From: Piromyces finnis
Taxonomy: Eukaryota; Neocallimastigomycota; Neocallimastigomycetes; Neocallimastigales; Neocallimastigaceae
Length of the DNA stretch: 64,000 nucleotides
Direction: 5' to 3'
Assembly (NCBI GenBank): GCA_002104945.1
Contig: MCFH01000075.1
Span: 158,366 to 222,365 of the forward strand
In this document: positions 12,729 to 25,668 of the stretch, piece after piece
Numbering within the stretch: the stretch's first letter is position 1
Layout of the letters: the number at the start of each line of letters is the position of its first letter
Translations under genes and position numbers: made by a program
Notes under the pieces: generated by a model
Told to the model about the DNA's origin: nothing
The model's database searches: none
The model's input: only the letters and a program-made list of their open reading frames with translations

Positions 12729-15700
12729 ATGAAAAAACAATTGTACAGTAACGAAGACTTGATAGTTCAGGTTCAAAATTATTTAAAAAAAATTTTAGCA
12801 GAAACTGGCTCAAGACAAAAGAGCTTGAAAGAGTCAATAAATGCAACACTTGATATTTTAAAAGAAGATTTAAAATTAGTACAGGAACAAAAAGGTCAAT
12901 TAGTAAATCAAGTAGACGAAACAGAAGCGGAAAGTAATAACGACGATACCACTAATTTACCCGAAGATAACAATGAAGATTTAGAAAAACAAGATAGAAC
13001 TACTGAAATTAGTAATATTACAGAAATTGAAGTAAAACCAGTTCCACTTATTGGGTAAAGTTTATAAATATATTAGTAATAAAACAATTTTTTTTATTAA
13101 ATTATGAAATTTTGATTTTATTATAAATCATTTAAATTTAATATAGAGCTGAAAAATATTGGGAACCATTTAAATTAGCATGTAATCCAAAAAACACTGT
13201 TAAAATAAGAGAACTTGCTTTAGATGCTCTTCAATATTTAATTTCACATCGCATGTTAACTGGTTCAACCCCATTAGATATAAATCAAGAACCAATACAA
13301 ACACCAAATATTACATCTGGAATTATTAAAGATATTAAGAATAGTGAAAATGAAGAAACATTAACTCAAAATTCAAATGCTAGTGTAGTATCTGAATCTG
13401 AACCAACTACACCAACTGATAAAAATACTAAAAATCCTCAATATCCATCTCCAGCATTTTTAATTGATGAAATTATACATGTTATTTGTTCATCATTTAC
13501 ATTGGCACCAGCCGATGAAACAGTTCAATTGAGGGTTTTAAAAGCTTTGTTAACATCAGTTACTTCAACATCATGTGAAGTTCATCATGTTACCCTTTTA
13601 AAGTTAATTCAAACCTGTTTTAATATATACATATATTCAAAAAATTCTAACAATCAAATTACTTCAAAAGCTGTTCTTACTCAAATGATTAATTTAGTAT
13701 TTTCACGTATGGAACGTTATTCATATGTTCTTTCAAAACACATTGAAAATGGTACTTTATTAAAAATTTCAAAGAATACACCATTAAGAGAAGTTGTTGA
13801 GCAATTCTCTGATTTCCCAAAAGACACCCAATCAAATCAAACTGATGATCAAAATATACCTCAAGATACAACTGAGATTGATTCTCATATTAAAAATACC
13901 CAAGATGAAAATTCACAAGTTATTCATGAAAATGAAAATATAAATGAGAAGACTGATACTGCTTCAGAAGAACATGGTAAAAAGAACACATCAAAGATAC
14001 ATATTAAAACTCATTCAACTTCATATTCTGTAAGTAGTATAACTACTTCTAATTCAGCTCGTAATCCATATGATCCAACAATTGCATATTATAATGAGTT
14101 ATTAAGAAAAGACGTTTTTCTTGTTTTTAGATTACTTTGTCAATTATCTCTTTTTAAGGATAATGGTCAAGCTGTATCATTTAATAATAATATTTCAACT
14201 TCACAAAGTTCAGTAGATCTTTCACCTACTTCTATTAGAGCTAGAACTATTGCTCTTGAATTAATTTTATCAATTATAACTAACTCTGGTCCTGTTTTCC
14301 AAAAAGATCCATTATACTGTGATATGATTAAAAATTATCTTTGCATTTCAATTTCTAAAAATGGTATTTCTGAAAATCCACTTGTTTTTGAATTAAGTTT
14401 ATCTATTTTTATTATGATGCTTAGATTCTATAAGGCTCAATTAAAGTCTGAAATTGAAGTTATTCTCAATACTATTTATCTTCACATTTTAGATATGGGT
14501 AGTGCTAGTTTTATTCAAAAGAAAAAACTTTTAGAAGGTCTTTTAAAGGTTTGTGAAAATCCTCAAACTCTTGTTGATATTTATTTAAATTATGATTGTG
14601 ACTTAAATTTAGAAAGTATTTTTGAAAAATTAATTAATTCTTGTGCTCGTGTTGCCCAAGGTCATGGCCTTAAAAAAAGCAGTAAAAACTCAAACCAAAG
14701 CGAAATTTCTATTCAACAAGAAACTGAACTTCGTATTTGTAGTACAAAATGTTTAGTTTCTATTATCAACTCTATGGTTGAATGGTCAAAAGAAATACAA
14801 CCATCTGGTGATTTCTCAAATGATCTTAGTTTAAATACAATTGATGATGAAGTTGAAAATATTTCAGAAGGTACTTTAAATAACCATAAAGAAAAGAAAA
14901 GAGGATCTAATGTTAGTAGTGCTGCTTCTTCTTCCCTTAATTTACAAGCTTTAAAGGAAGAAGGTAAAACTATTGGGGTTCAAAGAAATAGTTCTACATC
15001 TAATTTAAGTACTTATTCTAATGCTAATTCAGCTAGTTTTAGGGATGCATTACTTCCACAAAATCAAATTCACAATGTCTTAATTTATAAGAATCCATTA
15101 GGATCTATTTCTTTAAATGATATTAGTCGTCAAAATAATAACCAACAAGTACAATCCAGTATGTCCAGTGAAGCTCTTAATACTAAGTTTGAAGAGGTTC
15201 TCTCAAAAAAGCATGCTCTCACTAAGGGTATTAATCTTTTCAATATTAGACCAAAGAAGGGTATTGAATTTTTAATTAATGAGGGCTTTTTAACTAGAGA
15301 TTTAGATGCTATTAGTCAATTCCTTCATAATACTTCTGGTCTTAATAAGGCTGCTATTGGTGAATATTTAGGTGAGGGTGATGAATTTAACATTCAACTT
15401 ATGCATAAATTTGTTGATGCTATGGACTTTTATGATCTTCCATTTGTTGGAGCTATTAGAAAATTCTTACAATCTTTCCGTTTACCAGGTGAATCACAAA
15501 AGATTGATCGTTTAATGGAAAAGTTTGCTGATCGTTACTGTGATAATAATCCAGATGTTTTCGCAAATGCTGATACTGCCTATACATTAGCTTTTTCTGT
15601 TATTATGTTAAACACTGATCAACACTCCTCACAAATAAAGAATAGAATGGAAAAATCTGATTTTATTAAGAACAATAGAGGTATTAATAATAATGCAGAT

Positions 15701-18700
15701 TTACCAGATGAATTCCTTTCAGATATTTTTGATGAAATTGCTAATAATGAAATTGTTATGGAAGAAGAACAAGCTAGTAAAATTGCAAGAATTGCAAAGG
15801 GTCAACTCTTAACCGAACAAGAACGTAAGGAACTTTACCACAAAGAAATGGAAAAGATTCAAAAACTTAGTCAAGAATTGATTAAGGGTGGTTCCAATAA
15901 CAAACGCAATGTTGATAAATACAAGATTGCTACTCAACGTGAAATTGTTAAGCCAATGTTTAGTGCTTCATGGTGCCCAATTATGGCTACACTTAGTTTA
16001 ATTTTTGAAGACATTGATTACAATTATGAAAATGTTAGTGATGTTCGTAAAACTCGTGAAAATAATGAAATTTTAAGTGAACTTTGCCTTTTAGGTATTT
16101 CAGGTTCTATTAGAATTGCTAGTATATTTAACATGGCTATTGAAAGAAATGCTTTTATTTCAACTCTTACTAAGATGTCTGGTCTTTTCAATATTAATAT
16201 TTCTAGTATCAGACCAAAGAATATTAAAGCAATTGAAATTTTAATTCAATTAGCTGCTACTTATGGCGAGTACTTTGATGATAATTGGTATGATTTCTTT
16301 ATTTGCCTTTCTCAAATAGAAAGAATTCAATATTTATATAAGCGTCAAAATCCAAATAGTAACGATAAAAATGCTGAAGGATCTGATCCAGTTTCAAATC
16401 CATCTAGCCCAATTGTTCCAGAACCAATTATTCCAAGAACTGTTTACATGGATTCATTAATGGAAAAGATTAATTCTCAATCTATAGTAATTTTAATTGA
16501 TAAGGTCTTTTCTAATACTGTTTTATTGAGTGGTACAGAAATAGTTCATTTCTGTAAATGTCTTTGTGATGTATCATTAGAAGAAGTTCAATTAAATAAA
16601 AAGCCAAGCCGTATGTCTGCTAGTATTTCCTCATCACTCCCAAGAATGTATTCACTTCAAAAAATTGTTGAAATTACCTATTATAATATGGATAGAATTC
16701 GTTTGGAATTTGCTAAAATTTGGAATATTATTCAACAACACTTTGTTATGGTTGGTTGTCATACAGATATGAATGTTGCATCTTTTGCTATTGATTCTTT
16801 ACGTCAATTGACTATGAAATATCTTGAACGTTCTGAATTAACTCACTATCAAACTCAAAATGAATTCTTAAAGGGTTTTGATAGTATTATGCGTAAAACC
16901 GAATCAGTTGATATTAAGGAAATGATTATTCAAAGTATGTCTCATATTGTTTCCCTTCAAGTTGATAATATTCGTAGTGGTTGGAAGGGTATTTTCACAG
17001 TTCTTTCTCGTTCTGCTCAAAATAATAATAGTTTAAGTATTTTAGAAAACTCATTTAATTTAATGCAAGACATATTCCGTAGTTATAGTGACAAGGTTAT
17101 TTCATCAGGTTCTTTTGTATCTTTTGTTACTAGTTTAAAGGACTTTTTACTTATTGATCAAGTTACTCCAATTGGTGAACGTATTATTATCAGTACTTTC
17201 ACTTTACTTCAAGATTGTGTAAATCAAATTTCAGCTGCAAATCTTATTAAATCTAGAAGGGCTGAAAGCAAGAAAAATCTAATTAAAGAAAAATCCGAAG
17301 TTGATAGTAATATTGAAGTTGAAGAAGATAGTAGTACCATTAAGGCTTTATTACAGATTTCAACTGAAGATCAATACTATTTAATGTGGTTCCCAATTCT
17401 TTCTACTTATTCCCAAATTTTAATAAGATCCAACAATTCCACTGTAAAGAATCGTGCTTTAACTAGTTTATTTGATACTCTTGAAACCCTTGCTTCCACC
17501 TTATTTGATTCAAACTTCTGGAAGAATATTCAAAGAAGTGTTATTTTCCCTATCTTTGAAGATTTAATGGAACATGATGAAAATGATACTAATGGTAATC
17601 CATATGATTCTGAAATGATGGTTCCATCAGCTGAAAATCTTGAAAATTCATCCAAGATTCAAAATGAGGATCAAAACTTTACTTCTTCTTCTGCATTATG
17701 GACAAATGTCTTTTTACGCCTTTTAGATTTATTTAAACATCACATTCCTTCATTTAGCGAACATTCATATCTTATTAGTGGTTTTCTTGATCTAATTGTA
17801 AGTTTAGTTCAAAAGCCTCGTGATGAATTACAAAATATGGGTGTAACCTTTTTACAGCAATTTTTACAAGAAAATGTTGAAAAAATTAGAGGGGATAATA
17901 TTTGGAAAATTGTCACATCTGCTGTTGAAAAATGTTTTATTTTTACTGCTCCAGATGAAGAGGCCATGAATAAATCATCCGTAAGAGGTAATAAAGAAGC
18001 TTTGAAGAAGACTATGGAACAGATGACTGCAAAATATATTGTTCACCTTCGTCTTTTACAAGAAGTACATAAATTCTGTAATATATTAGTTCATCATCGT
18101 TTAGATGAAGAAGAAGGTGACGTTTTTATCGATGAAAAACATAAAAATATAATTTTTGATCATTTAAATAAACCCGAGTACTCTGAAGTTCCAATGATTT
18201 CAGTTATTCCAATTCCATACCAAACCCAATGGCTTAACCTCTTTTATAACTCTTACAAAACTTGTCATAGCTTGAATGAAGCTAAGATTCTTCAGTTATC
18301 TTCCTATCAACAACAAGGTATTACCGAACATATTCCATTGTTAATTGAAGTTATCAGTTTTTCATCGTATCTTCAACTTCTCTTCTGTATCTATTCCGTA
18401 TACGGTGACAGTCGTGTTAACTCTAAAGATATTATTGATAACAAACTTATTCCATTATGTATGGCAATTTTGAAATCTTTTGTTCGTTCAGAGTTAGAAT
18501 CAAAGTATCAAAGCAAGATTCTTACTATTGTTAAAATGATTTATGAAGAAATTATGAAGATTTCAGGATGGCAACATGCTCCAGGATCTAATAAGAAATT
18601 AACTTTGAAAGATAACGACAGTAATCTTTCCTTAGGTAGCATTGAAAATATTATTAGTAATGAAACTGTATATTCTAATGAATTACAGTCTACAGGAAAT

Positions 18701-18977
18701 GCTATCAATACTACTAATGATACAGAGGGTACCTCCTCCCCATCCTCCTTACCTGTTGATAATAATCAAACTAATGAAGAATCCAATAAAATTGACTATC
18801 CAGAATTATGGGATGGAATAAGGAAAGAAATTCCAAGTTTCTTTAAATATTCTATTCCAATTGTTCAAATTATCAGTAACAGTAGAAATATTAATAACAA
18901 TACCAACTATGCAGCTCAATTAGCTGATTTATCTCATACTATAAAAGAATTTTACGAAATTGTAGCTTATAATTTTA

Positions 18978-18982
<5 letters not shown>
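12729..18982 (+). CDS. SEC7: Sec7/BIG-type large Arf guanine nucleotide exchange factor
   Basis: Two exons, 12729-13054 and 13147-18982, about 2053 residues, close to yeast Sec7 (about 2000). The ATG at 12729 is the first in-frame ATG. The N-terminal third carries the DCB and HUS regions (for example YWEPFKLACNPKN at the splice join). The Sec7 domain covers about residues 786-980, with the catalytic glutamic finger in FRLPGESQ (Glu about 891) and the motif FSVIMLNTDQHSSQIKNRM. HDS-type helical repeats follow. The protein activates Arf GTPases at the trans-Golgi to build transport carriers. The HUS and Sec7 regions are separated by Ser/Asn/Asp-rich linkers. The single small intron and a 5.8 kb terminal exon contrast with its intron-rich neighbours. 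Family identity is very secure; trans-Golgi placement is inferred from the family. Confidence 0.95.
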
Positions 18983-19012
<30 letters not shown>

Positions 19013-19851
19013 AAATTAATAGTATTAACGAAATCCAATGTTAACAGCAATAAAATTAAAAATTTTAATACAAATTAAAATAATCTCCTTCCTCCTCTCC
19101 TTCCTCCTCTCCTTCCCTTTTCCATTTTATATGTACACTCTATACTACAGTACAGTAATATTTAATCGAATAAAACATGTACTTATACCTACATTTAAAT
19201 ATTAATAGAATTTAGTAATATACTACAATAACAACAACAACAACAACAACTACTATTAATACAACTATCAGTAATAAAGAAAATAACAGAAAAAAAAAAA
19301 AAAAAAAAAAAAAGCTAACGAACAACTATACAATGCAAAGATAAATTCAACCTTCATATATTATTTTCTCATATATTGTATTTTTATAAATGATAAAATA
19401 AACAAAAGGATATAATCCAATATTTTTATTTTTTCATATTATATTATAAAAAACAAATAAACAAAGACAAAAACAAAAACAAAAACAAAAACAAACAAAC
19501 AAACAAACAAAAAAAAACATACAATAAATAATAATAATAATAATAGAAATAATACAAATAAATAAAAATAACAAAAAATAATAATAGTAAAGGAAAACAA
19601 CAACAACTATAGAAATGAAAACAATAAATATATAAAAAATAGAAAAAAAAAAAAAAAAAAAAAAGTCATAGAAAGACATTTTTATTCATCAATTTTTTTT
19701 TTCTTTATATTATAAAAATAAATTTATATTAATGTTTTTAAATATCCATACATATATTTTTATTCTTTTAAACATAATAATAAAATAATAATAATAATAA
19801 AAAAATTTTTTTTCTTTCTTTTTCCTTTATATTTTTTATTTAAATAATTAT

Positions 19852-19893
<42 letters not shown>

Positions 19894-20130
19894 GGCATCA
19901 AATATTTTAAACTTTATTATTAATTTAATTAAAATTATAATACATGTAATAAAAAATTAAAAAATAAAAATAAAAATAAAAAAAATATGTTTAAATAAAC
20001 ACAAATGAATAAAATTTGGGTATAATGTATTCTAGTAATTTTAATTAAAGTAAGAAAGCCACTATCATACTAAAGTATAATAATTGTATTTGACTTCCAA
20101 TGGGACACCGAGCCAAAGATCAAAATTTTG
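18983..20130. other. Intergenic region rich in simple repeats downstream of SEC7
   Basis: A 28-base poly-A run starts immediately after the SEC7 stop codon. Next come CTCCTTCCTC-type pyrimidine repeats (19084-19122), a CAA run (19230-19250), CAAAAA and CAAA repeats (19455-19515), AAT runs and a poly-T run of about 35 (19858-19890). No coding exon was recognised. Apparent Phe/Cys-rich frames on the minus strand are products of the repeats. Confidence 0.6.
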
Positions 20131-20616
20131 TCATGGAACAAAATTATGATCTCCATTGGTTGCGCTGGCCCTCCTGGCCTGTCTTACTGTTTCTTCAGCA
20201 TTGACGCTCTTGGATGTTGCTTCAAACCTTTTGAACATTGACCATTGCTGGCCAATAGCAAAAGGCATGATTTTGGTTAGAAGTTCCGCGGTTACCGTCA
20301 AGAATGGTGTTCCTTCGTTAGTATCAGATTGAATCTGACGCTTACAAAGTTCTTTCCATTCCCTTGAATTGTAATTAATATTGTTAAAACTTCTTCCCCC
20401 AAGAAGGAATTTAAATATTTTACTGCACACACTAGAATAATCATACACATTAATATTCACCGGATTATTAGAACTATTACTATCATTAACTAAATTACTA
20501 TCTAAATTAGAATTATTATCTTCACTATTGCTATCATTACTAATATTATTATTTCTATTATTGTTATTATTACTATTGTTATTATTACTATTTCTATTAT
20601 AAATAATTATAAATTC
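20131..20616 (-). CDS. Orphan exon or gene fragment of unknown function, unlike its neighbours in composition
   Basis: One open frame of 161 codons runs from a possible acceptor (TTTTCAGTAG, exon start 20616) to a TGA stop. The first 55 or so residues are Asn/Ser-rich. The rest is a compact globular-looking segment with motifs SREWKELCKRQIQSDTNEG, TPFLTVTAELLTKIMPFAIG and QQWSMFKRFEATSKSV. I do not recognise the family. The globular part has distinctly more G+C than the surrounding DNA and uses codons rare here (GCG, CCG-type), and its TGA stop differs from the TAA or TAG of every other gene in the window. No upstream exon or good start codon could be found; an in-frame ATG is absent and a GTG at 20460 is only a track-style start. 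It may be the last exon of an unresolved gene, a decayed gene or a mobile-element fragment. Confidence 0.45.
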   Translation of the reverse strand, partial: EFIIIYNRNSNNNNSNNNNNRNNNISNDSNSEDNNSNLDSNLVNDSNSSNNPVNINVYDYSSVCSKIFKFLLGGRSFNNINYNSREWKELCKRQIQSDTNEGTPFLTVTAELLTKIMPFAIGQQWSMFKRFEATSKSVNAEETVRQARRASATNGDHNFVP

Positions 20617-21071
20617 CTACTGAAAAGTATTTATTAACATAAGCAAGATGTTAAAAAAATATGATTATATACTTTTTTCTTTTAGTGTATAAATTGGTAA
20701 TACAATGCCTCTTTAAAGAATGAAATGTTTTTTTTTTATTTTGGATTGGATAAACTGAATATAAAAAATTAAAAATTAAATAAAATGACAGAATCATGAT
20801 AATAAAATTTTGATAGAATTTTATTACATAACTAATATATTTCATTATTAAAACATGATCAAATTCACTTTTTCTAAAACTTTAAAAAATTACCAAAAAA
20901 TCTTAATAACCTTAATATAAATTATTTCCATTCCCATTACTATCATATTAGAATCACACATTTTAATAAATAATAATCTTTTATATTTAATTCAACTTTT
21001 ATTTAAGTTTTCTGAATCGAAACATATATAATAAACACATATATGTTTTTATACATAATAATGTAATTAAT
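20617..21071. other. Intergenic region between the orphan exon and uS11
   Basis: A/T-rich sequence with poly-T and poly-A runs. An upstream exon for the orphan frame at 20131-20616 would be expected here or beyond, but I could not identify one. No RNA gene was recognised. Confidence 0.5.
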
Positions 21072-22034
21072 CTAGTTACGACGACCACGACGACCACCCT
21101 TTCTTCTGGTAGAGTCAGTTGGAATTGGAGTAACATCTTCAATTCTACCGATCTTCATACCAGCTCTAGCTAAGGCTCTGATGGCAGCTTGACCACCTGG
21201 ACCTGGGGTCTTGGTACCAACACCACCAGTAGCTCTGAGCTTAATGTGGACGGCGTTAATACCGAGTTCTTGGCAACGGGCAACAACATCTTGGCAAGCT
21301 AACATAGCAGCGTATGGAGAAGATTCATCACGATCAGCCTTAACCTTCATACCACCTATTTTTTTTTAAAATTTAAATTTACACAGAAAGATTATCAATT
21401 TCAATTCTTTTTAAAAAATTAAGTCTATCAGAGTATGTGTTTTCAGCACTAATCCGATGTGACTTTATCATTTTTTTATAATTGTTTAATTTCTAATCTT
21501 TTCATTTAAAAAAAAGTACTGCTTTCTTTTTTTTTTGATTTAGATAATTAAAACAATTCAACCACAATCTGAAAATTTATGCCACATAACATTGTTCTGA
21601 ATTTTCCACATTAACTGATAGACAAATCAACAATAATATTGTATTTGTAAAACAATTATTTACCAGTAACTCTGACAAGGGTTTCTCTACCAGTTAAATC
21701 AGTAACGTGCTATTATTTAGAATATTATGTATTTAAACATAATAAATAATATTAATATTAACAAATTGTTTTACTCATTATATTACTATTATCATTACTT
21801 ACAATGAAGGTATCGTTGAAACCGGCGTAGATGTGACAGACACCGAAGACAATTTCTCCTTCCTTGACCTTTGGACCAAGTTGAACGACTTCTTGTTGTT
21901 TGGTAGCTTTACCGGCACGCTTGGACTATTATTTTAAATAATAATAATATAAATTCATTTAATATTTATTATCAAAATAAAAAAAATTCATCCATCCATT
22001 AATAATTTTTAATATTATTATCAAAACATACCAT
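21072..22034 (-). CDS. RPS14: Small ribosomal subunit protein uS11 (eukaryotic RPS14)
   Basis: Four exons: 22034-22032 (the ATG alone), 21925-21803, 21709-21664 and 21355-21072, giving 151 residues, equal to the family's usual length. After a divergent basic N-terminus come [38 protein letters not shown] and [19 protein letters not shown]. The C-terminus is the universal basic tail KGGRRGRRN, ending in TAG. uS11 sits on the 40S platform and contacts 18S rRNA near the mRNA exit site. The first intron directly follows the initiation codon, a layout known in other eukaryotic ribosomal protein genes. Exon G+C and codon choice (GGT, GTC, ACC, AAG) are higher than in the neighbours, as expected for a highly expressed gene. 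Confidence 0.95.
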
Positions 22035-22412
22035 TATTACTAATTTTTTATTATAAAATCAAGAGAGATTACTAACCGTATTAAGGTCAAGTTACTAATA
22101 TTCATATGAAAAAAAATTATCCAATCATGAACCCATTATCGATCCAATAAAATTTATGTATTAATCAAAATTTCAATTCATAATATAAAAATCAAGAGAT
22201 TTTTATTATATAAAAATGTAAAAAAAAAATTTAATTATTTATTACAAATACAAAAATCTAATATTGAAATGTACATTATAAATACATAAATACAATATAT
22301 CATAAAATTATTGATTATATAAATCGTTAAATATTGGGAAAAACTATTTAATATTATTATAAAGTTGTATCATATATAAATAGATCTATTAATCTATAAA
22401 AAAATAATCAAT

Positions 22413-22460
<48 letters not shown>

Positions 22461-22553
22461 AGAAAATTTAGAAATAATAAATATACTTTTTTTTTTCTTT
22501 TTTTACATTTAGCCTTTTTTTAATTATTAAATAAATGTAAGAGTGTAGTGTTA
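22035..22553. other. Intergenic region upstream of uS11, with an AAT run
   Basis: This holds the promoter of uS11 and the 3' end of the PH-domain gene. It is A/T-rich with an AAT microsatellite at about 22419-22456. No coding exon was recognised. Confidence 0.6.
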
Positions 22554-25500
22554 TTAAGAAAGATTATTTACTTCTTCAACTAATAAATCCCTTTCAGATT
22601 TTAATGAAGTAATTTGGTTATTAAGATAGTCAATATTCTTTTGTTTTACAAATACTTTTTCTAAATCTGTTTTGTTTGTTTCAAGGATGGTTTTAATAAA
22701 TTTAAATTGGTCTTTTAAGTCTGTATCATTACAAAGAGTATCGGTACTACCAATAATAGTTTGAATTCTTATTAAACTATTATTTATAGAACTAACCAAT
22801 TCTAAGGTTGCGTTTCTAGTATCCATTGAATTGAGGTTCATGGATGAGGATGTTAATCTTGATAAAGAATTTTGTTTGGATAACAAATTCATGCTACTAT
22901 TATATTTACTTACTTCTTTGAGTACCCTCTTTAAACTACTTTCGATACCTACAATTCTAGAGTTATCAATGGAGGCTTCACGATCAAGACTAACATTACT
23001 GTATCTTAAGTTTGCTACATTTTGATAATCTATGTACTCTACAGTTGTTGGATCAACAGCACACTTTAAAGAATTAGAATAGGTATTGATGATAATCTTT
23101 AATTCATCCATACGATTTTCAAGACTAGCTAAATCGTTCTTCTTTTCATCTTGATCTTCTATCATGAATTTTCTAATTTTTTCGGTTATTACTGTTAATA
23201 AATGTTGTTGGAAGAAGTTAATTTTATCATTCATAGCTTTAATAAGTTCAACGGTAATGTCATGATTTGATTGTTCTTGACCCTTAACCCTAGAAATTCT
23301 TGTTTCAATGTCTGATAAGGCAATTCTTACATCTCTCATAAACTTTTCGTAGTCATTAAGGATGAATGAATTACTGTTTGAGACGTTTGCTGCTGATGAA
23401 GATTTAGTATTCATTTCAATATATTCATAGAGTTCATCAAGTTTTCTTGATAGATCATCATTTGCGATATTAATATAATTTTTACTTTCCATATTATTAC
23501 ATTCAAGTTGAGTCATCATTCTATTAACTAATTTATGATTTGCATCTTGTTTAGCATTCATTTTTTCGGCAGCTGCTGTACAAAGTTCTAATAGCTTAAC
23601 TTGTCGTTCATTCATAGCGTTCATTTCTTTTGTCATGACATCTAATTTGCTTTCTAATTTTTCATCTAGAATTTTTTTAAAGGTAATTTCCATAGATTCT
23701 GGAATTTCCTTAGCAAAACGTTGTACTTCAGTACGGATTTCACTTAAACATTCTGCTTGAGTACCATTTTCTTCACTCATTCTTTGAACCTTTTCTTGAG
23801 ATTCATCTACCATTTTTGCTAATTCTTGAGTTCTCTTTTCTACCATATCCTTTAAGGAATTTAAGGTTTCACTAAGGGCATATTGACCTTCTTCGTTCTT
23901 TTGAGTGGATTCTTTAACTTCACCAGAATAACAATCTATTTTTTCATTTAATTTTTTAATGCCATTTGTGAAGATATCCTCGATTTTTTCTTGTTCACTG
24001 ACCTTATTGTAGATCTTATCTAAGTTTTTGGTCATATTTTGGTTTAAATTTTTAATATGCATATTATTATTAGTAATTTGTTGGTTTGAATTTTCTAATT
24101 TGAAAAGAGAAAGTTCATCCTTTAATCTTGTAACTTCTCCTTCTAATTGTTTATTTGTTTCTTCTAAAGATTTAACATTTTTTTTATAATACTCTACTAA
24201 TTCCATGAGTCTGCTATTTTCCGCTCTTAGGTTAGATTCAGTAGTATGTAAATTATTAACTTCTTGTTGTAATAAATCATAAGCAGGTTTTGAAATTCTT
24301 GGTAGAAGTTGTTTAATTGCACTAATCCATTTTTCGGTATTTTCGTGTGAATTAGTGGCAAGATGCAAATCATGTTTTCTAAGATATAATTTAAATTCAT
24401 AACGTTGGGAGGAATAACTATTTACTGAAGTTGAATAATTAATATCTGTACATTCTGATAAATCAATGGTAGAACATGGTTGAGATAAGTTATCCTGTAT
24501 AGTTATAAATTAATTAATTAATTAATATTTTGAAACATAAATATTTATCAATTTTAGTATGCTTGAACAAAAAACTCAATTTTTTTTTTTTTATAGATAA
24601 TCTAATGATACTTACATGTTCACTTTTATAGAAACATAAAATACCAGCTTTTGAATTTCTCTTTTTAGCAATCATATAATATTTTTTAAAATTCTAAAGG
24701 ATAATTAAATATCAAAATATTATTTGTTTAATTAGTTATTATATTTTTAATTATGAAAATAATTGAAAATATAAAATATATAAATAATTTAATAAAAATT
24801 TCGTACTTGGAGTTGTTTTTTACGAAGAACCCATCCTTCCATTATAGTCTTTTTATTTTTTTGTATGTGTATTTGTGTATATAAATAAAATGAATTTAAA
24901 GTAACGAAAAAAAAAAGAAAAGACCAAATATATATAAATATTATATAATTTAATATTTTATTTTTTTTTTAATGATAAACTAAATTAAAAATAAAAGAAT
25001 CAAGCTTTAATTTTATTATTATTATTATTATTTTTTTTACCTCTGATGTGGATAAATTTAGAGTTCCACTATAAGCTATATTTGAAGTTGAACTTAAATT
25101 TGTGTTGGAATTCAAAGAATCATCAGTGTAGGAATTGTTTTTATTTATGGATCCAATATTTGAATTAAAGGTACCGAAATCATTTTCTGATTCATCATCT
25201 ATATTTGTATATGAATCATTAGCATCATTTATTGTTGTACCTTCTACCGATGTACCTTTTGAATTACTAATATCCATTTGTGAAGCTGCCATTGACATAT
25301 CAACTAATGATCTTTATATATATGTATATGTATAAATTAGTATAACTTTATGTCTTTAATTTTTACTGCTATTAAATTTAATTAAGCTTAATATATTAAA
25401 AATAATAATAATAATATAATAATTTTTTTTTTTTAATCTTTATCTATATATTTTATTTAAAAATAATCAATAAATTAAAAAAAGGAAGAAATTATAATCA

Positions 25501-25668
25501 TTACTTTGTATATTTTTGTGATTTTTGTTTTATTAATGTTCCATTACGAGAAGCCTTGATTACAACAGGTGGTTTTGAACTGTTATCCACAGTCGAACTA
25601 GAATTTTGATTATCAATTGAATTATTTGGTGCTGTTTTTGCAGCCAAGTATGAATTTAAAGTACTCAT
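22554..25668 (-). CDS. PH-domain protein with a long coiled-coil C-terminus, function unknown
   Basis: Five exons: 25668-25505, 25311-25041, 24848-24807, 24693-24616 and 24494-22554, about 831 residues, phase kept at all joins. Residues 1-146 are Ser/Asn/Thr-rich and probably disordered. A PH domain follows (about 148-248): strand 1 is EGWVLRKKQLQNFKKYYMIA, and the closing helix is NTEKWISAIKQLLP with the characteristic Trp (about 241). From about 255 to the end the sequence is a long coiled coil with heptad-like Leu/Ile/Met spacing (LRAENSRLMELVEYYKKN, LEGEVTRLKDELSLFK). It ends in SERDLLVEEVNNLS. PH domains commonly bind phosphoinositides, so a membrane-linked scaffold or tether is plausible, but this is inference. 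The acceptor of exon 3 (AATAAAAAG) is weak. If it is wrong, translation could start at the ATG at 24842, leaving 684 residues. Confidence 0.75.

Noticed and set aside
19434-19679. Phe/Cys/Val-rich minus-strand frame
   Set aside because: Generated by CAAAAA, AAT and poly-A repeats.
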